This document shows, piece after piece, positions 51,078 through 60,086 of a DNA stretch of 64,000 nucleotides. The position numbers and the translations under genes are program-made. Position 1 is the stretch's first letter, and each line of letters opens with the position of its first letter. Below the pieces are notes generated by a model that did not search any database, was not told where the DNA came from, and saw nothing but the letters and a program-made list of their open reading frames with translations. Source of the stretch: UBA668 sp039796575 (GTDB taxonomy: Bacteria; Actinomycetota; Acidimicrobiia; Acidimicrobiales; Ilumatobacteraceae); assembly GCA_039796575.1 (NCBI GenBank), contig JBDKJP010000061.1, positions 22,121 through 86,120 on the forward strand, written 5' to 3'.

Positions 51078-52178
51078 TCAGCTGCCGGGCGACACCAGGC
51101 GGCTGAACGGCACCGGCGCGGCCACCTCGAGCTGGTCGTAGGTGCACGAGCGCGGCTCGCGGTCGGGCCGCCAGCGCACGAACGTGCTGCCGTGCCGGAA
51201 GCGGCCCTCCTGCAGCTGGCCGAACGTGACCTCGGCGACGAGCTCGATGCGCAGCGGCACCCAGCTGTGGTCCTTGCCGGCGCTCCATCGGCTGGTGCCG
51301 CCGGGCATGCGTTGCGCGGCGTCGCCCTCCTGTGGTTGGGCCGCCTCGGCCCATTCGCGCCACGGGTGCGCGGCCATCGCGTCGTGCGTGTAGGGCTCGA
51401 GCTCGGTGAGCAGTTCGCCGCGACGCTTCGCGGTGAACGAGGCGGTGACGCCCACGTGGTGGAGGCCGCCGTCGGCGTCGTACAGGCCGAGCAGCAGCGA
51501 GCCGACGCCCTTGCCGTCCTTGTGGATGCGGTAGCCGGCGATGACGCAGTCGGCGGTGCGGCGGTGCTTCACCTTCACGAGCGTGCGCTTGTCGGGCGTG
51601 TACGGGTCGCCGAGCCGTTTGGCGATGACGCCGTCGAGGCCCGCCCCCTCGAACTCGGTGAACCACCGGTGCGCGACCGCCGGGTCGGAGGTGGTGGGGC
51701 AGAGGTGGATGGGCGCCGATGCGCCGGCGAGCGCGGCGTGCAGCAGTTCGACCCGCTCGCGCAGCGGCGTGTCGAGCAGCGACCGGTCGTCGAGGGCGAG
51801 GAGGTCGAACGCGACGAACGACGCAGGGGTCTCGGCAGCGAGGCGACGCACGCGCGACTCGGCGGGGTGGATGCGTTGCAACAGCGCGTCGAAGTCGAGC
51901 CCGGTGTCGTCGAGCGCGGGCAGCACGATCTCGCCGTCGATCACGCACCGCTGTGGCAGGTCGCGCAGCATCGGCTCGAGGAGCTCGGGGAAGTAGCGGG
52001 TGAACGGGCGCTCGTTGCGGCTGGCGAGCTCGATGTGGTCGCCGTCGCGGAACACGATGCAGCGGAAGCCGTCCCACTTCGGTTCGTACAGCCAGTCGTC
52101 GCCCTCGGGGATGGCGTCCATCAGCTTGGCCAGCATCGGGGCGAGGGGTGGTGAGAGCGGCAGTGTCATCACGACCAT
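51078..52178 (-). CDS. ATP-dependent DNA ligase (LigC-like)
   Basis: A 366-residue single-chain ligase with nucleotidyltransferase and OB domains. The adenylated lysine is in EPKWDGFRC near residue 33; later motifs are DGEIVLPALDD, FVAFDLLALD, GLDGVIAKRLGDPYTP and VKVKHRRTADCV. Size and absence of LigD polymerase/nuclease domains fit the LigC type used in end joining or excision repair of actinobacteria. An in-frame ATG at 52169 is an alternative start. Confidence 0.9.
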   Translation of the reverse strand: MVVMTLPLSPPLAPMLAKLMDAIPEGDDWLYEPKWDGFRCIVFRDGDHIELASRNERPFTRYFPELLEPMLRDLPQRCVIDGEIVLPALDDTGLDFDALLQRIHPAESRVRRLAAETPASFVAFDLLALDDRSLLDTPLRERVELLHAALAGASAPIHLCPTTSDPAVAHRWFTEFEGAGLDGVIAKRLGDPYTPDKRTLVKVKHRRTADCVIAGYRIHKDGKGVGSLLLGLYDADGGLHHVGVTASFTAKRRGELLTELEPYTHDAMAAHPWREWAEAAQPQEGDAAQRMPGGTSRWSAGKDHSWVPLRIELVAEVTFGQLQEGRFRHGSTFVRWRPDREPRSCTYDQLEVAAPVPFSRLVSPGS

Positions 52179-52239
52179 CTTGCCCGAGTCGGATCGAGGG
52201 AGTTGGCGCACCCATGTGACCGCACCCGTCCGGGGCAAC

Positions 52240-52245
52240 TAGGTT
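52240..52245 (+). promoter_or_regulatory. Leaderless -10 box for the carboxylase gene
   Basis: TAGGTT ends 8 bases before the GTG at 52254. Confidence 0.5.
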
Positions 52246-52253
52246 TGCTTCCC

Positions 52254-53810
52254 GTGACCTCGAATCCCATGGCCGAGAAGCTCGACGACCTGCGCAACCG
52301 CCGTGAGCAGGCCTACCACGCCGGTTCGCCGCGTTCGGTCGAGCGCCAGCACGAGAAGGGCAAGATGCTGGCCCGCGAGCGCATCGAGTACTTCCTCGAT
52401 CCGGGCAGCTTCCAGGAGCTCGATCTGCTCGCCCGCCACCGCGCCCACGCGGCCGGGCTGGAGGAGCGCCCCTACACCGACGGCGTGATCACCGGGTGGG
52501 GCACGGTCGACGGTCGCAAGGTGTTCGTGTTCAGCCAGGACTTCACCGTGTTCGGTGGCGCGCTGGGCGAGGTGTTCGCCGAGAAGATCCACAAGCTGAT
52601 GGACCTCGCGCTGAAGGTGGGTGCCCCGGTGGTGGGCCTCAACGACGGCGCCGGCGCCCGCATCCAGGAGGGTGTGGTCAGCCTGGCCAGCTACGGCGGC
52701 ATCTTCTACCGCAACGTGCTGTCGAGCGGTGTCGTGCCGCAGATCTCGGTCATCCTCGGCCCGTGCGCCGGCGGTGCCGTGTACAGCCCGGCCATGACCG
52801 ACTTCATCTTCATGGTGCGCGAGACCAGCCACATGTTCATCACCGGCCCCGACGTGGTGAAGACCGTGACGGGTGAGGAGGTCACGCTCGAGGAGCTGGG
52901 CGGCGCGATGAGCCACGCCAGCAAGAGCGGCGTGGCCACGTTCGTGTCGGCCGACGAGAAGAGCTGCCTCGACGACGTGCGGTTCCTGCTCAGCTTCCTC
53001 CCGAGCAACAACCTCGAGGAAGCACCGGGCGTCGACACCGGCGACGACCCCGACCGCCTGTGCCCCGCGCTGCAGACCATCCTGCCGGCGTCGCCGAACC
53101 AGCCGTACGACATGAAGAAGGTCATCAAGGAGGTCGTCGACGACGGCGAGTTCTTCGAGTACTTCCCGCACTGGGCGAAGAGCATCGTGTGCGGCTTCAG
53201 TCGCATCGACGGCCAGCCCGTCGGCATCGTGGGCAACCAGCCGATGATGCTCGCCGGCGTGCTCGACATCGAGAGCTCCGAGAAGGCCGCACGCTTCGTG
53301 CGCACCTGCGACGCGTTCAACATCCCGCTGCTCACGTTCGTCGACGTCCCCGGCTTCCTGCCCGGCGTCGACCAGGAGTACGGCGGCATCATCCGTCACG
53401 GCGCGAAGCTGCTCTACGCGTACTGCGAGGCCACGGTGCCGCGCATCCAGATCATCACCCGCAAGGCCTACGGCGGTGCGTACGTGGTGATGAACTCGAA
53501 GTCCATCGGCGCCGACCTGGCGTACGCGTGGCCCACCGCCGAGCTGGCCGTGATGGGCCCGCAGGGTGCGGTCGAGATCGTGTACCGCCGCGAGTTGCAG
53601 CAGGCCGCCGATCCGGTGGCACGGCGCGCCGAGCTCGTGGCCGAGTACACCGACAAGTACGCCAACCCGTACAACGCGGCCGAGCGTGGCTACGTCGACG
53701 ACGTCATCGACCCGGCCGAGACCCGTCAGAAGATCGTGCAGGGCCTGCGCATGCTCCGCACGAAGCGCGAGGAACTGCCGCGCCGCAAGCACGGCAACGT
53801 GCCGCTGTGA
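52254..53810 (+). CDS. Acyl-CoA carboxylase beta subunit (PccB/AccD type)
   Basis: A 518-residue biotin-dependent carboxyltransferase expected to carboxylate propionyl-CoA or acetyl-CoA. The oxyanion motifs GPCAGGAVYSPAMTDF and KAYGGAYVVMNSK flank the two crotonase-like halves, with FVDVPGFLPGVDQEYGG in the C-terminal half. Which acyl-CoA is used cannot be read here. The biotin-carrier alpha subunit is not adjacent. It overlaps an epsilon-like gene by GTGA. Confidence 0.93.
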   Translation: MTSNPMAEKLDDLRNRREQAYHAGSPRSVERQHEKGKMLARERIEYFLDPGSFQELDLLARHRAHAAGLEERPYTDGVITGWGTVDGRKVFVFSQDFTVFGGALGEVFAEKIHKLMDLALKVGAPVVGLNDGAGARIQEGVVSLASYGGIFYRNVLSSGVVPQISVILGPCAGGAVYSPAMTDFIFMVRETSHMFITGPDVVKTVTGEEVTLEELGGAMSHASKSGVATFVSADEKSCLDDVRFLLSFLPSNNLEEAPGVDTGDDPDRLCPALQTILPASPNQPYDMKKVIKEVVDDGEFFEYFPHWAKSIVCGFSRIDGQPVGIVGNQPMMLAGVLDIESSEKAARFVRTCDAFNIPLLTFVDVPGFLPGVDQEYGGIIRHGAKLLYAYCEATVPRIQIITRKAYGGAYVVMNSKSIGADLAYAWPTAELAVMGPQGAVEIVYRRELQQAADPVARRAELVAEYTDKYANPYNAAERGYVDDVIDPAETRQKIVQGLRMLRTKREELPRRKHGNVPL

Positions 53811-54007
53811 GCACCGAGCACACCGAGATCTCGCCGGTGCCGACGGCCGAGGAGGCCGTGGCCATCGTCGCGGCCGTCGAGGCGTTGTGGCCGAAGCCGG
53901 TCATCGCGGCCGACGATGAGAACCCGCTGCGCAACCCGACGTGGCGGTTCAGCGCACGGTGGTGGGCGAAGCCGCTGCCGGCGCGCCGCGACCGCCCGTT
54001 CCGCTGA
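53807..54007 (+). CDS. Acyl-CoA carboxylase epsilon-like subunit
   Basis: A 66-residue protein too small for most gene finders. TAEEAVAIVAAVEALWP and NPTWRFSARWWAKPL follow the pattern of the small epsilon subunits encoded next to actinobacterial acyl-CoA carboxylase beta genes, which stabilise the complex. The GTG overlaps the beta subunit stop, consistent with coupled translation. Confidence 0.8.
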   Translation: MSTEHTEISPVPTAEEAVAIVAAVEALWPKPVIAADDENPLRNPTWRFSARWWAKPLPARRDRPFR

Positions 54008-54044
54008 AACCGAGCGTTTCCACCGACCGCCACGGGTGACGGAC

Positions 54045-54050
54045 TACGGT
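54045..54050 (+). promoter_or_regulatory. Leaderless -10 box for the first RDD gene
   Basis: TACGGT ends 7 bases before the ATG at 54058. Confidence 0.5.
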
Positions 54051-54057
54051 TCGCACC

Positions 54058-54618
54058 ATGAGCGCCATGCCTCCGCCTCCTCCGCCGCCCCCGACCGCCC
54101 CGATGGGTGGTGCCGGCGGGTACGTCAACACCTCGGTCGCGAACCGGGCGAGCTTCGGTGCGCGGCTCGGCGGTCACATCCTCGACAGCCTGCTCTACGG
54201 TCTGCTCGCGTCGGCGTTCATCATCCCGGGCGCCATCATGTTCGTCGGGGCGTTCGCCGACTGCGACAAGTCCACCACGGACAACGAGTTCACGATGAGC
54301 TGTGCCGACGGGCAGATCAAGGGCGGGCTCCTGGCCGGTGGCATCGGGATCCTGTTCCTGGGCATCGTCGTGGTCGCGATCGTCTATCTGCGGGCACTCG
54401 GCAGGACCGGTCAGACCTGGGGTCGCAAGATCGTCGGCGTGAAGGTGGTGCGCGAGCAGGACGGTTCGCCGCTCGGTTTCGGCCTCGCGTTCGGCCGTAC
54501 GGTGCTCGAGCAGATCCTCGGTCAGCTGTGCCTGCTCAACTACCTGTGGATGCTGTGGGACGCCGAGAAGCAGACCTGGCACGACAAGATCGTCCACTCC
54601 GTCGTCATCAAGGCCTGA
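54058..54618 (+). CDS. RDD-family membrane protein (first of three)
   Basis: A 186-residue protein with a Pro-rich N-terminus (MSAMPPPPPPPP), a conserved FGARLGGHILDSLLYG helix, two to three further membrane segments and the C-terminal TWGRKIVGVKVVRE and QTWHDKIVHSVVI. RDD proteins are small membrane proteins, in part implicated in ion exchange; function here is unknown. Next gene starts without an ATG or GTG. Confidence 0.82.
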   Translation: MSAMPPPPPPPPTAPMGGAGGYVNTSVANRASFGARLGGHILDSLLYGLLASAFIIPGAIMFVGAFADCDKSTTDNEFTMSCADGQIKGGLLAGGIGILFLGIVVVAIVYLRALGRTGQTWGRKIVGVKVVREQDGSPLGFGLAFGRTVLEQILGQLCLLNYLWMLWDAEKQTWHDKIVHSVVIKA

Positions 54619-55115
54619 GCATCGCACCGCACGACGATCTCTCCGACGAGGCACCGAGACGGGCGGGCTTCGGGGCACGGTTCGCGGCCTGGTTCATCGA
54701 CCGGGTGCTGTACGGGCTGTGTTTCAGCGCGTTCCTGATCGCCGGGCTCGGCATCGGGGGCGTCGGCGCGAACGACTGCTTCACGGGCGACGACACCTGC
54801 ACGGCCGACGAGGTGAACGGCCCGCTGCTGTTCCTCGGCATCGTGGTCATCGCGGCCGGTGCGTTGGTGGTGCTGGGCTTCTACTGCGCGCAGCTCGGCC
54901 GCACGGGTCGCACGTGGGGTCGGTCGGTGCGCAACCTGCGCGTCGTCGACGACCAGACCGGTGAGCCGATCGGTTTCGCCCGCGCCGTCGGTCGCACGCT
55001 GTTCGCGAACCTGGTGTCGAGCATCCTGTTCCTCGGCTACCTGTGGATGCTGTGGGACCCCGACGGGCGAACCTGGCACGACAAGGTGGCGCACACGATG
55101 GTGATCGTCGAATGA
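54615..55115 (+). CDS. RDD-family membrane protein (second of three), apparent CTG start
   Basis: The 166-residue frame has RDD features: FGARFAAWFIDRVLYG, membrane segments, TWGRSVRNLRVVD and TWHDKVAHTMVI. Between the previous stop and the first membrane helix there is no ATG, GTG or TTG; the only sensible coupling is CTGA, where CTG at 54615 overlaps the stop of the preceding gene. A start on ATC two codons later is the alternative. Start therefore inferred. Confidence 0.68.
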   Translation: MSIAPHDDLSDEAPRRAGFGARFAAWFIDRVLYGLCFSAFLIAGLGIGGVGANDCFTGDDTCTADEVNGPLLFLGIVVIAAGALVVLGFYCAQLGRTGRTWGRSVRNLRVVDDQTGEPIGFARAVGRTLFANLVSSILFLGYLWMLWDPDGRTWHDKVAHTMVIVE

Positions 55116-55750
55116 GCGACTTCCCCGACCCGTTCGCGCCGCGCTCCACACCGATCGAGCCGACGGGCGACGTGCCGTTCGCGCCGCAGGGTGGCCGTCC
55201 GCTGCCGCCACCTCCGCCTCCCCCGCCGCCCTTCCCCGGCGCGCTGTCGGTGCCGCCCGGCTACATCCCGTACGCCGACTCGCGACCGCTGTTCGTCTAC
55301 TCGGGTTGGTGGCGACGCGCAGGCGCGTTCGTGCTCGACGGGGCGGTGGGCGCGGCGCTGTACATGCCGGGCTTCCTGTACCTGCAGTTCGGCCCGCAGC
55401 AGGACGCCGCGTGCTTCAGCCCGGACGGCATCGTGCGGTGCACGGAGCCCACCGACGCCACCGCGGCGGTGGGGCTCATCCTCATCGTCGCCGGCATCAT
55501 CGGCTTCCTGCTCCTGTACTGCATGATGGCCGCACGGGGTGGCAGCCCGGGGCAACGGGCGGTGGGCATCCGCATCGTCGATGCACGCACCGGCGAAGGG
55601 GTGGGCCCGTGGCGCATCTTCGGCCGCCGCGCCGCGTCGTACCTGTCGTCGCTCCCCTGCTACCTCGGATTCCTGTGGCCGCTGTGGGACCAGCGCAAGC
55701 AGACGTGGCACGACATGATCGCCAAGACCGTCGTGGTGAAGGTGCGATGA
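55112..55750 (+). CDS. RDD-family membrane protein (third of three)
   Basis: A 212-residue protein with a longer Pro-rich N-terminus (PPPPPPPPP), GWWRRAGAFVLDGAVG, three membrane segments and the end QTWHDMIAKTVVV. The start overlaps the second gene (ATGA) and its stop overlaps the phosphoesterase start. The three paralogues make a tandem family in one transcript. Confidence 0.82.
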   Translation: MSDFPDPFAPRSTPIEPTGDVPFAPQGGRPLPPPPPPPPPFPGALSVPPGYIPYADSRPLFVYSGWWRRAGAFVLDGAVGAALYMPGFLYLQFGPQQDAACFSPDGIVRCTEPTDATAAVGLILIVAGIIGFLLLYCMMAARGGSPGQRAVGIRIVDARTGEGVGPWRIFGRRAASYLSSLPCYLGFLWPLWDQRKQTWHDMIAKTVVVKVR

Positions 55751-56763
55751 CCATCGACCTCACCACCGTCGCCGACGACCTCGCCGTGTTCCACGAGGGC
55801 ACCGCGGTCACGCGCCTTCACGACCTGCAGCCCGCCACCACGTACGAGCACGCCGGCATCCCGTTCACCACGCTGCCCCGACCCGACGGTGCGTTGCTGT
55901 GCCGGTTCACCACCGTGAACGACGTGCACTTCGGCGAGGTCGAGGCCGGTCGGGTGGGCGACCACACCGAGGGCCCCATCCAACGCGCGCTGCCCGGCGA
56001 GGAGCCGTACCCCGAGGTGATGAACCGCGGCGCCGTCGCCGAGATGCTCGAGCTCGACCCCACCGTCGTCGTCGTGAAGGGCGACCTGTCACAGGACGGC
56101 CGGCCCGAGGAATGGGCGGCGTTCGAGGAGTGCTACCGCACCGCGTTCGGCGACCGCTTGCACGTGGTGCGCGGCAACCACGACGCCTACCAGGGGCAGA
56201 CCGGCTACGCCGGCGACCAGTGGATCGACGTGCCGGGCCTGGCCATCGCACTGCTCGACACCACCATCCCCGAGCAGACCACCGGTCGCCTCCTGCCCGA
56301 GCAGCTCGAGTGGCTGGCCGACATGGCGTCGGCGAGCGCCGTGCCGGTGCTGGCGATGGGTCACCATCAGCAGTGGATCGCGGGTGGCGCCGACGACCAT
56401 CGCTCCGAGGGCTACTTCGGTCTGCACCCCGACGCGAGCGACGCGCTCGACGCGGTGGTCGCGCAGCGCCGCACCATCATCGGCTTCACGGCCGGGCACA
56501 CGCACCGGCACCGCGTGCGGCGGATGACCCGGTCGGGTGTGCCGTCCATCGAGATCGGGTGCGTGAAGGACTTCCCGGGCACGTGGGCGGAGTACCGCGT
56601 GTACGAGACTGGGGTGATGCAGGTGGTCCACCGCATCAGCGACCCCGCCGCACTCGCGTGGAGCGAGCGTTGCCGCCACCTGTATGCCGACTTCGGCGTC
56701 GACTACGAGACGTACGCCCTGGGCACACTGGAGGACCGATGCTGCAACATCCCGCTGCGGTGA
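55747..56763 (+). CDS. Calcineurin-like metallophosphoesterase
   Basis: A 338-residue two-metal phosphoesterase with ordered motifs NDVHFGE, VVKGDLSQDG, VVRGNHDAY, MGHHQQWIAG and GHTHRHRVR; these supply the metal ligands Asp, His, Asn and His. Targets could be nucleotides or phospholipids. The start overlaps the last RDD gene (ATGA), so it belongs to the same operon. Confidence 0.87.
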   Translation: MTIDLTTVADDLAVFHEGTAVTRLHDLQPATTYEHAGIPFTTLPRPDGALLCRFTTVNDVHFGEVEAGRVGDHTEGPIQRALPGEEPYPEVMNRGAVAEMLELDPTVVVVKGDLSQDGRPEEWAAFEECYRTAFGDRLHVVRGNHDAYQGQTGYAGDQWIDVPGLAIALLDTTIPEQTTGRLLPEQLEWLADMASASAVPVLAMGHHQQWIAGGADDHRSEGYFGLHPDASDALDAVVAQRRTIIGFTAGHTHRHRVRRMTRSGVPSIEIGCVKDFPGTWAEYRVYETGVMQVVHRISDPAALAWSERCRHLYADFGVDYETYALGTLEDRCCNIPLR

Positions 56764-57353
56764 GAGCCGCCTTCGCCGAGGGCGCCGCCACCTTCCTCGA
56801 CACGTTGCGCGGCGTCGGGCCCGAGTACTGGGACCGACCCGGCGCGCTGGGCGACTGGACCACCCGCGAGCTGGCCGCGCACACCCTGCGCGCGTTCATC
56901 ACCATCGACGGCTACCTGGCCGCGCAGCCCACGGTCGACCGGGTGCTGGCCGACGCGGCCGAGTACTACCAGACCGCGCTCTCCGACGCCGGCGTGCACC
57001 AGGGGGTGGCGTCGCGCGCCCGGCAGGCCGCACGGCAGCTCATCGATCCGATCGGCGAGGCCGAGGTCACCGTGGCGCACACGCTGGCGCTCGTGGCCGG
57101 CACCGCCGACGACGAGGCGGTGAACACGTTCGCCGGGCAGATCACGCTCATCGAGTACCTCGCCACGCGCGTGGTGGAGCTCGGCGTGCACACGCTCGAC
57201 CTGCAGCGCGCCACCGGTCAGCCGGCGTCGCTCCACCCCGACACGTCCGCGGTCATCGTCTCGGTGCTCTCCTCGCTCGCGTCGCCGGTCACGCTGGTCC
57301 TCGCGCTCACGGGCCGCGCATCGTTGCCGGCCGACTTCAACGTCCTCGGCTGA
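56739..57353 (+). CDS. Maleylpyruvate isomerase N-terminal / mycothiol-dependent DinB-like protein
   Basis: A 204-residue helical protein of the TIGR03083/mycothiol-maleylpyruvate-isomerase group: LRGVGPEYWDRPGALGDWTTRELAAHTL is typical of its first two helices. Later helices contain ITLIEYLATRVVELGVHTLDL with the second His. Such proteins use a metal and mycothiol in actinobacteria; substrate unknown. GGAGG precedes the ATG. The start lies 25 bases inside the previous gene. Confidence 0.82.
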   Translation: MLQHPAAVRAAFAEGAATFLDTLRGVGPEYWDRPGALGDWTTRELAAHTLRAFITIDGYLAAQPTVDRVLADAAEYYQTALSDAGVHQGVASRARQAARQLIDPIGEAEVTVAHTLALVAGTADDEAVNTFAGQITLIEYLATRVVELGVHTLDLQRATGQPASLHPDTSAVIVSVLSSLASPVTLVLALTGRASLPADFNVLG

Positions 57354-57367
57354 GCCCGACCGTCGTC

Positions 57368-58489
57368 GTGTCGAACCCGCCGCTCTCCGGTCTGCGCGTC
57401 GTCGACCTCGCCACGGTGCTGGCGGGGCCGAACTGCGCGCGCTACCTGGCCGACTTCGGCGCCGACGTCATCAAGGTGGAACGGCCCGACGGTGGCGACA
57501 GCCTGCGCAACCTCGCATGGCGCGACCCGCGCGACGGCACCGGGTTGTGGTGGAAGATGGTGAACCGCAACAAGCGGACCATTGCGCTCGACCTGAAGGA
57601 CACCGACGGCCTGGCCGTGTTCCGGCGGCTGGTCGACGAGGCCGACGTGCTGGTTGAGAACTTCCGTCCCGGCACGCTGGAGCGGCTGGGCATCGGGCCC
57701 GACGTGCTGCACGCCACGAACCCCGCGCTGGTCATCACCCGCGTCACCGGCTTCGGGCAGACCGGCCCGTACGCAGGGCGGCCCGGGTTCGCCACCATCG
57801 CCGAGAGCATGTCGGGGCTCGCGTCCATCAGCGGTGAGCCCGACGGCCAACCGCTGCTGCCGCCCATCGCGCTCACCGACGAGCTGACCGGGCTGGTTGC
57901 GGCGTTCGCCACGATGGTGGCGTTGCACAGCGGCGTCGGCCAGGTGGTCGACGTGAGCCTGCTGGAGAGCATGTTCCACTTCATGAGCCCGCTCGTGTCG
58001 CTGTTCGCGCTCACCGGCGAGCAGCAACAACGGCTCGGCGCCGGGCTGCCGTACACGGTGCCGCGCGGCACCTACCGCTGCACCGACGGGAAGTGGGTGG
58101 GGCTCTCCGCGTCGGCCGACAGCGTGGCGGCGCGACTGCTGCAGCTGCTCGGTGTGGCCGACGACCCGCGCTTCACCACCTTCGCCGACCGCATGGCGCA
58201 CCGCGCCGAGCTCGAGGCGGTGATGGCCGACTTCTGCGCGCAGCGCACGCGCGACGAGGTGATCGCCGCGTTCGGGGAGGTCGACGCGGCCATCGGGCCG
58301 GTGCTCGACATGGCCGAGATCGCCGCCGATCCGCACTACGCGGCACGCGAGGCCATCGTGTCGGTCGAGGGCACACCGATGCAGGGCCTCATCGCGAAGC
58401 TCAGTGCCACACCGGGTCTGCTGCGCTGGCAGGGCCGACCGCTCGACGCCGACGGCGACGAGATCCGTGAGAAGGGATGGAACCGATGA
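57368..58489 (+). CDS. CoA-transferase family III (CaiB/BaiF)
   Basis: A 373-residue family III CoA-transferase that moves CoA between carboxylic acids. LRVVDLATVLAGPNCARYLADFGADVIKVE opens the fold, ENFRPGTLERLGIG and GQTGPYAGRPGFATIAE follow, and GPVLDMAEIAADPHYAAREAIV closes it. Substrate unknown (bile acid, carnitine-like or formyl in the family). Starts on GTG; a CTG overlapping the previous stop, as in the RDD gene, is possible. Confidence 0.87.
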   Translation: MSNPPLSGLRVVDLATVLAGPNCARYLADFGADVIKVERPDGGDSLRNLAWRDPRDGTGLWWKMVNRNKRTIALDLKDTDGLAVFRRLVDEADVLVENFRPGTLERLGIGPDVLHATNPALVITRVTGFGQTGPYAGRPGFATIAESMSGLASISGEPDGQPLLPPIALTDELTGLVAAFATMVALHSGVGQVVDVSLLESMFHFMSPLVSLFALTGEQQQRLGAGLPYTVPRGTYRCTDGKWVGLSASADSVAARLLQLLGVADDPRFTTFADRMAHRAELEAVMADFCAQRTRDEVIAAFGEVDAAIGPVLDMAEIAADPHYAAREAIVSVEGTPMQGLIAKLSATPGLLRWQGRPLDADGDEIREKGWNR

Positions 58490-58897
58490 CCACCACACCC
58501 CGCGCCTACGTGGCCGGCCCGCTGTTCGACGAGGGCGAGCGGTGGTGGATCGAGAAGGTCGACCAACTCGTCGCCGACGCCGGGTTCGTGACGTTCCTGC
58601 CGCACCGCGACAACCCGCCGAAGGACGAGTTCAACGTGCGCGCCATCTTCGAGAACGACAAGCGCGGCATCGACGAGGCCGACGTGGTGGTGGCGAACCT
58701 CAACGGCGTGCTCACCGACGACGGCACCGCCTGGGAGCTCGGGTACGCGTACGCGAAGGGCAAGTACATCATCGGTCTGCACACCGACTGGCGGATGCGG
58801 TTCCCCCACGAAGTGGTGAACCTGATGATGGAGTGCTCGGTGGACCGTCTGGTGCGGAACCTCGACGACCTGCGCGCTGCGCTGGCGGAGTGGCTCG

Positions 58898-58908
<11 letters not shown>
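58486..58908 (+). CDS. Nucleoside 2-deoxyribosyltransferase-like protein
   Basis: A 140-residue small transferase/hydrolase fold protein: YVAGPLFDEGERWW at the start, NVRAIFENDKRGIDEADVVVANLNG and GTAWELGYAYAKGK, including the conserved Glu in TAWELGYA. Such enzymes exchange bases or hydrolyse nucleotides. ATGA overlap with the CoA-transferase gene; an ATG three codons upstream also exists. Its 3' end overlaps the convergent msrA gene by 11 bases. Confidence 0.85.
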
Positions 58909-59545
<637 letters not shown>

Positions 59546-59551
59546 GGGGAA

Positions 59552-59557
59552 AGGCTA
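59552..59557 (-). promoter_or_regulatory. Leaderless -10 box for msrA
   Basis: On the minus strand TAGCCT ends 6 bases before the ATG at 59545. Confidence 0.5.
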
Positions 59558-59573
59558 CGCCGCACCGCGTGGG

Positions 59574-59579
59574 TAGTCT
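59574..59579 (+). promoter_or_regulatory. Leaderless -10 box for the GNAT gene
   Basis: TAGTCT ends 8 bases before the GTG at 59588; divergent from the msrA box 17 bases away. Confidence 0.5.
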
Positions 59580-59587
59580 CGGCGGAC

Positions 59588-60073
59588 GTGCTGATCCGCC
59601 CCTACACCCCCGCCGACCTGGCCGACGTGCTCGCGCTCAACAACGCGAACGTCCCGGAGGTGAACGAGCTCGACGCCGATGCGGTCGCCCGCCTCACCGC
59701 AATGGCCGAGCTGGCCCTGGTGGCCGAGGTCGACGGCGCGTTCGCCGGGTTCTGCTGGACGTTCGGGCCGGGGCTCGACTACGAGAGCCTCAACTACGCG
59801 TGGTTCAGCGCGCGGTACGGCGACTTCTGCTACCTCGATCGCATCGCGGTGCACCACGACTTCCGCCGCTTCGGGGTGGGACGGGGCTTCTACGCCGCGG
59901 TGCGCGACGCCATGGCGGGGCGGCGGCCGGTGGTGCTGTGCGAGGTGAACCTGCGGCCGCCGAACGCGACGTCGCTGGCGTTCCACGAGCGCGTCGGCTT
60001 CCGTGAGGTGGGGCAGCAGGACACCGACGGAGGCGCCAAGACGGTGTGCCTGATGGAGTGGCGGCTCGACTGA
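59588..60073 (+). CDS. GNAT-family N-acetyltransferase
   Basis: A 161-residue acetyltransferase-like protein: LIRPYTPADLADVLALNN start, YLDRIAVHHDFRRFGVGRGFYAAV carries the acetyl-CoA pyrophosphate loop (RRFGVGRG), and LCEVNLRPPNATSLAFHERVGFREV the last strand. Target unknown. Confidence 0.88.
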   Translation: MLIRPYTPADLADVLALNNANVPEVNELDADAVARLTAMAELALVAEVDGAFAGFCWTFGPGLDYESLNYAWFSARYGDFCYLDRIAVHHDFRRFGVGRGFYAAVRDAMAGRRPVVLCEVNLRPPNATSLAFHERVGFREVGQQDTDGGAKTVCLMEWRLD

Positions 60074-60086
60074 GCGCCGCGTGCGA

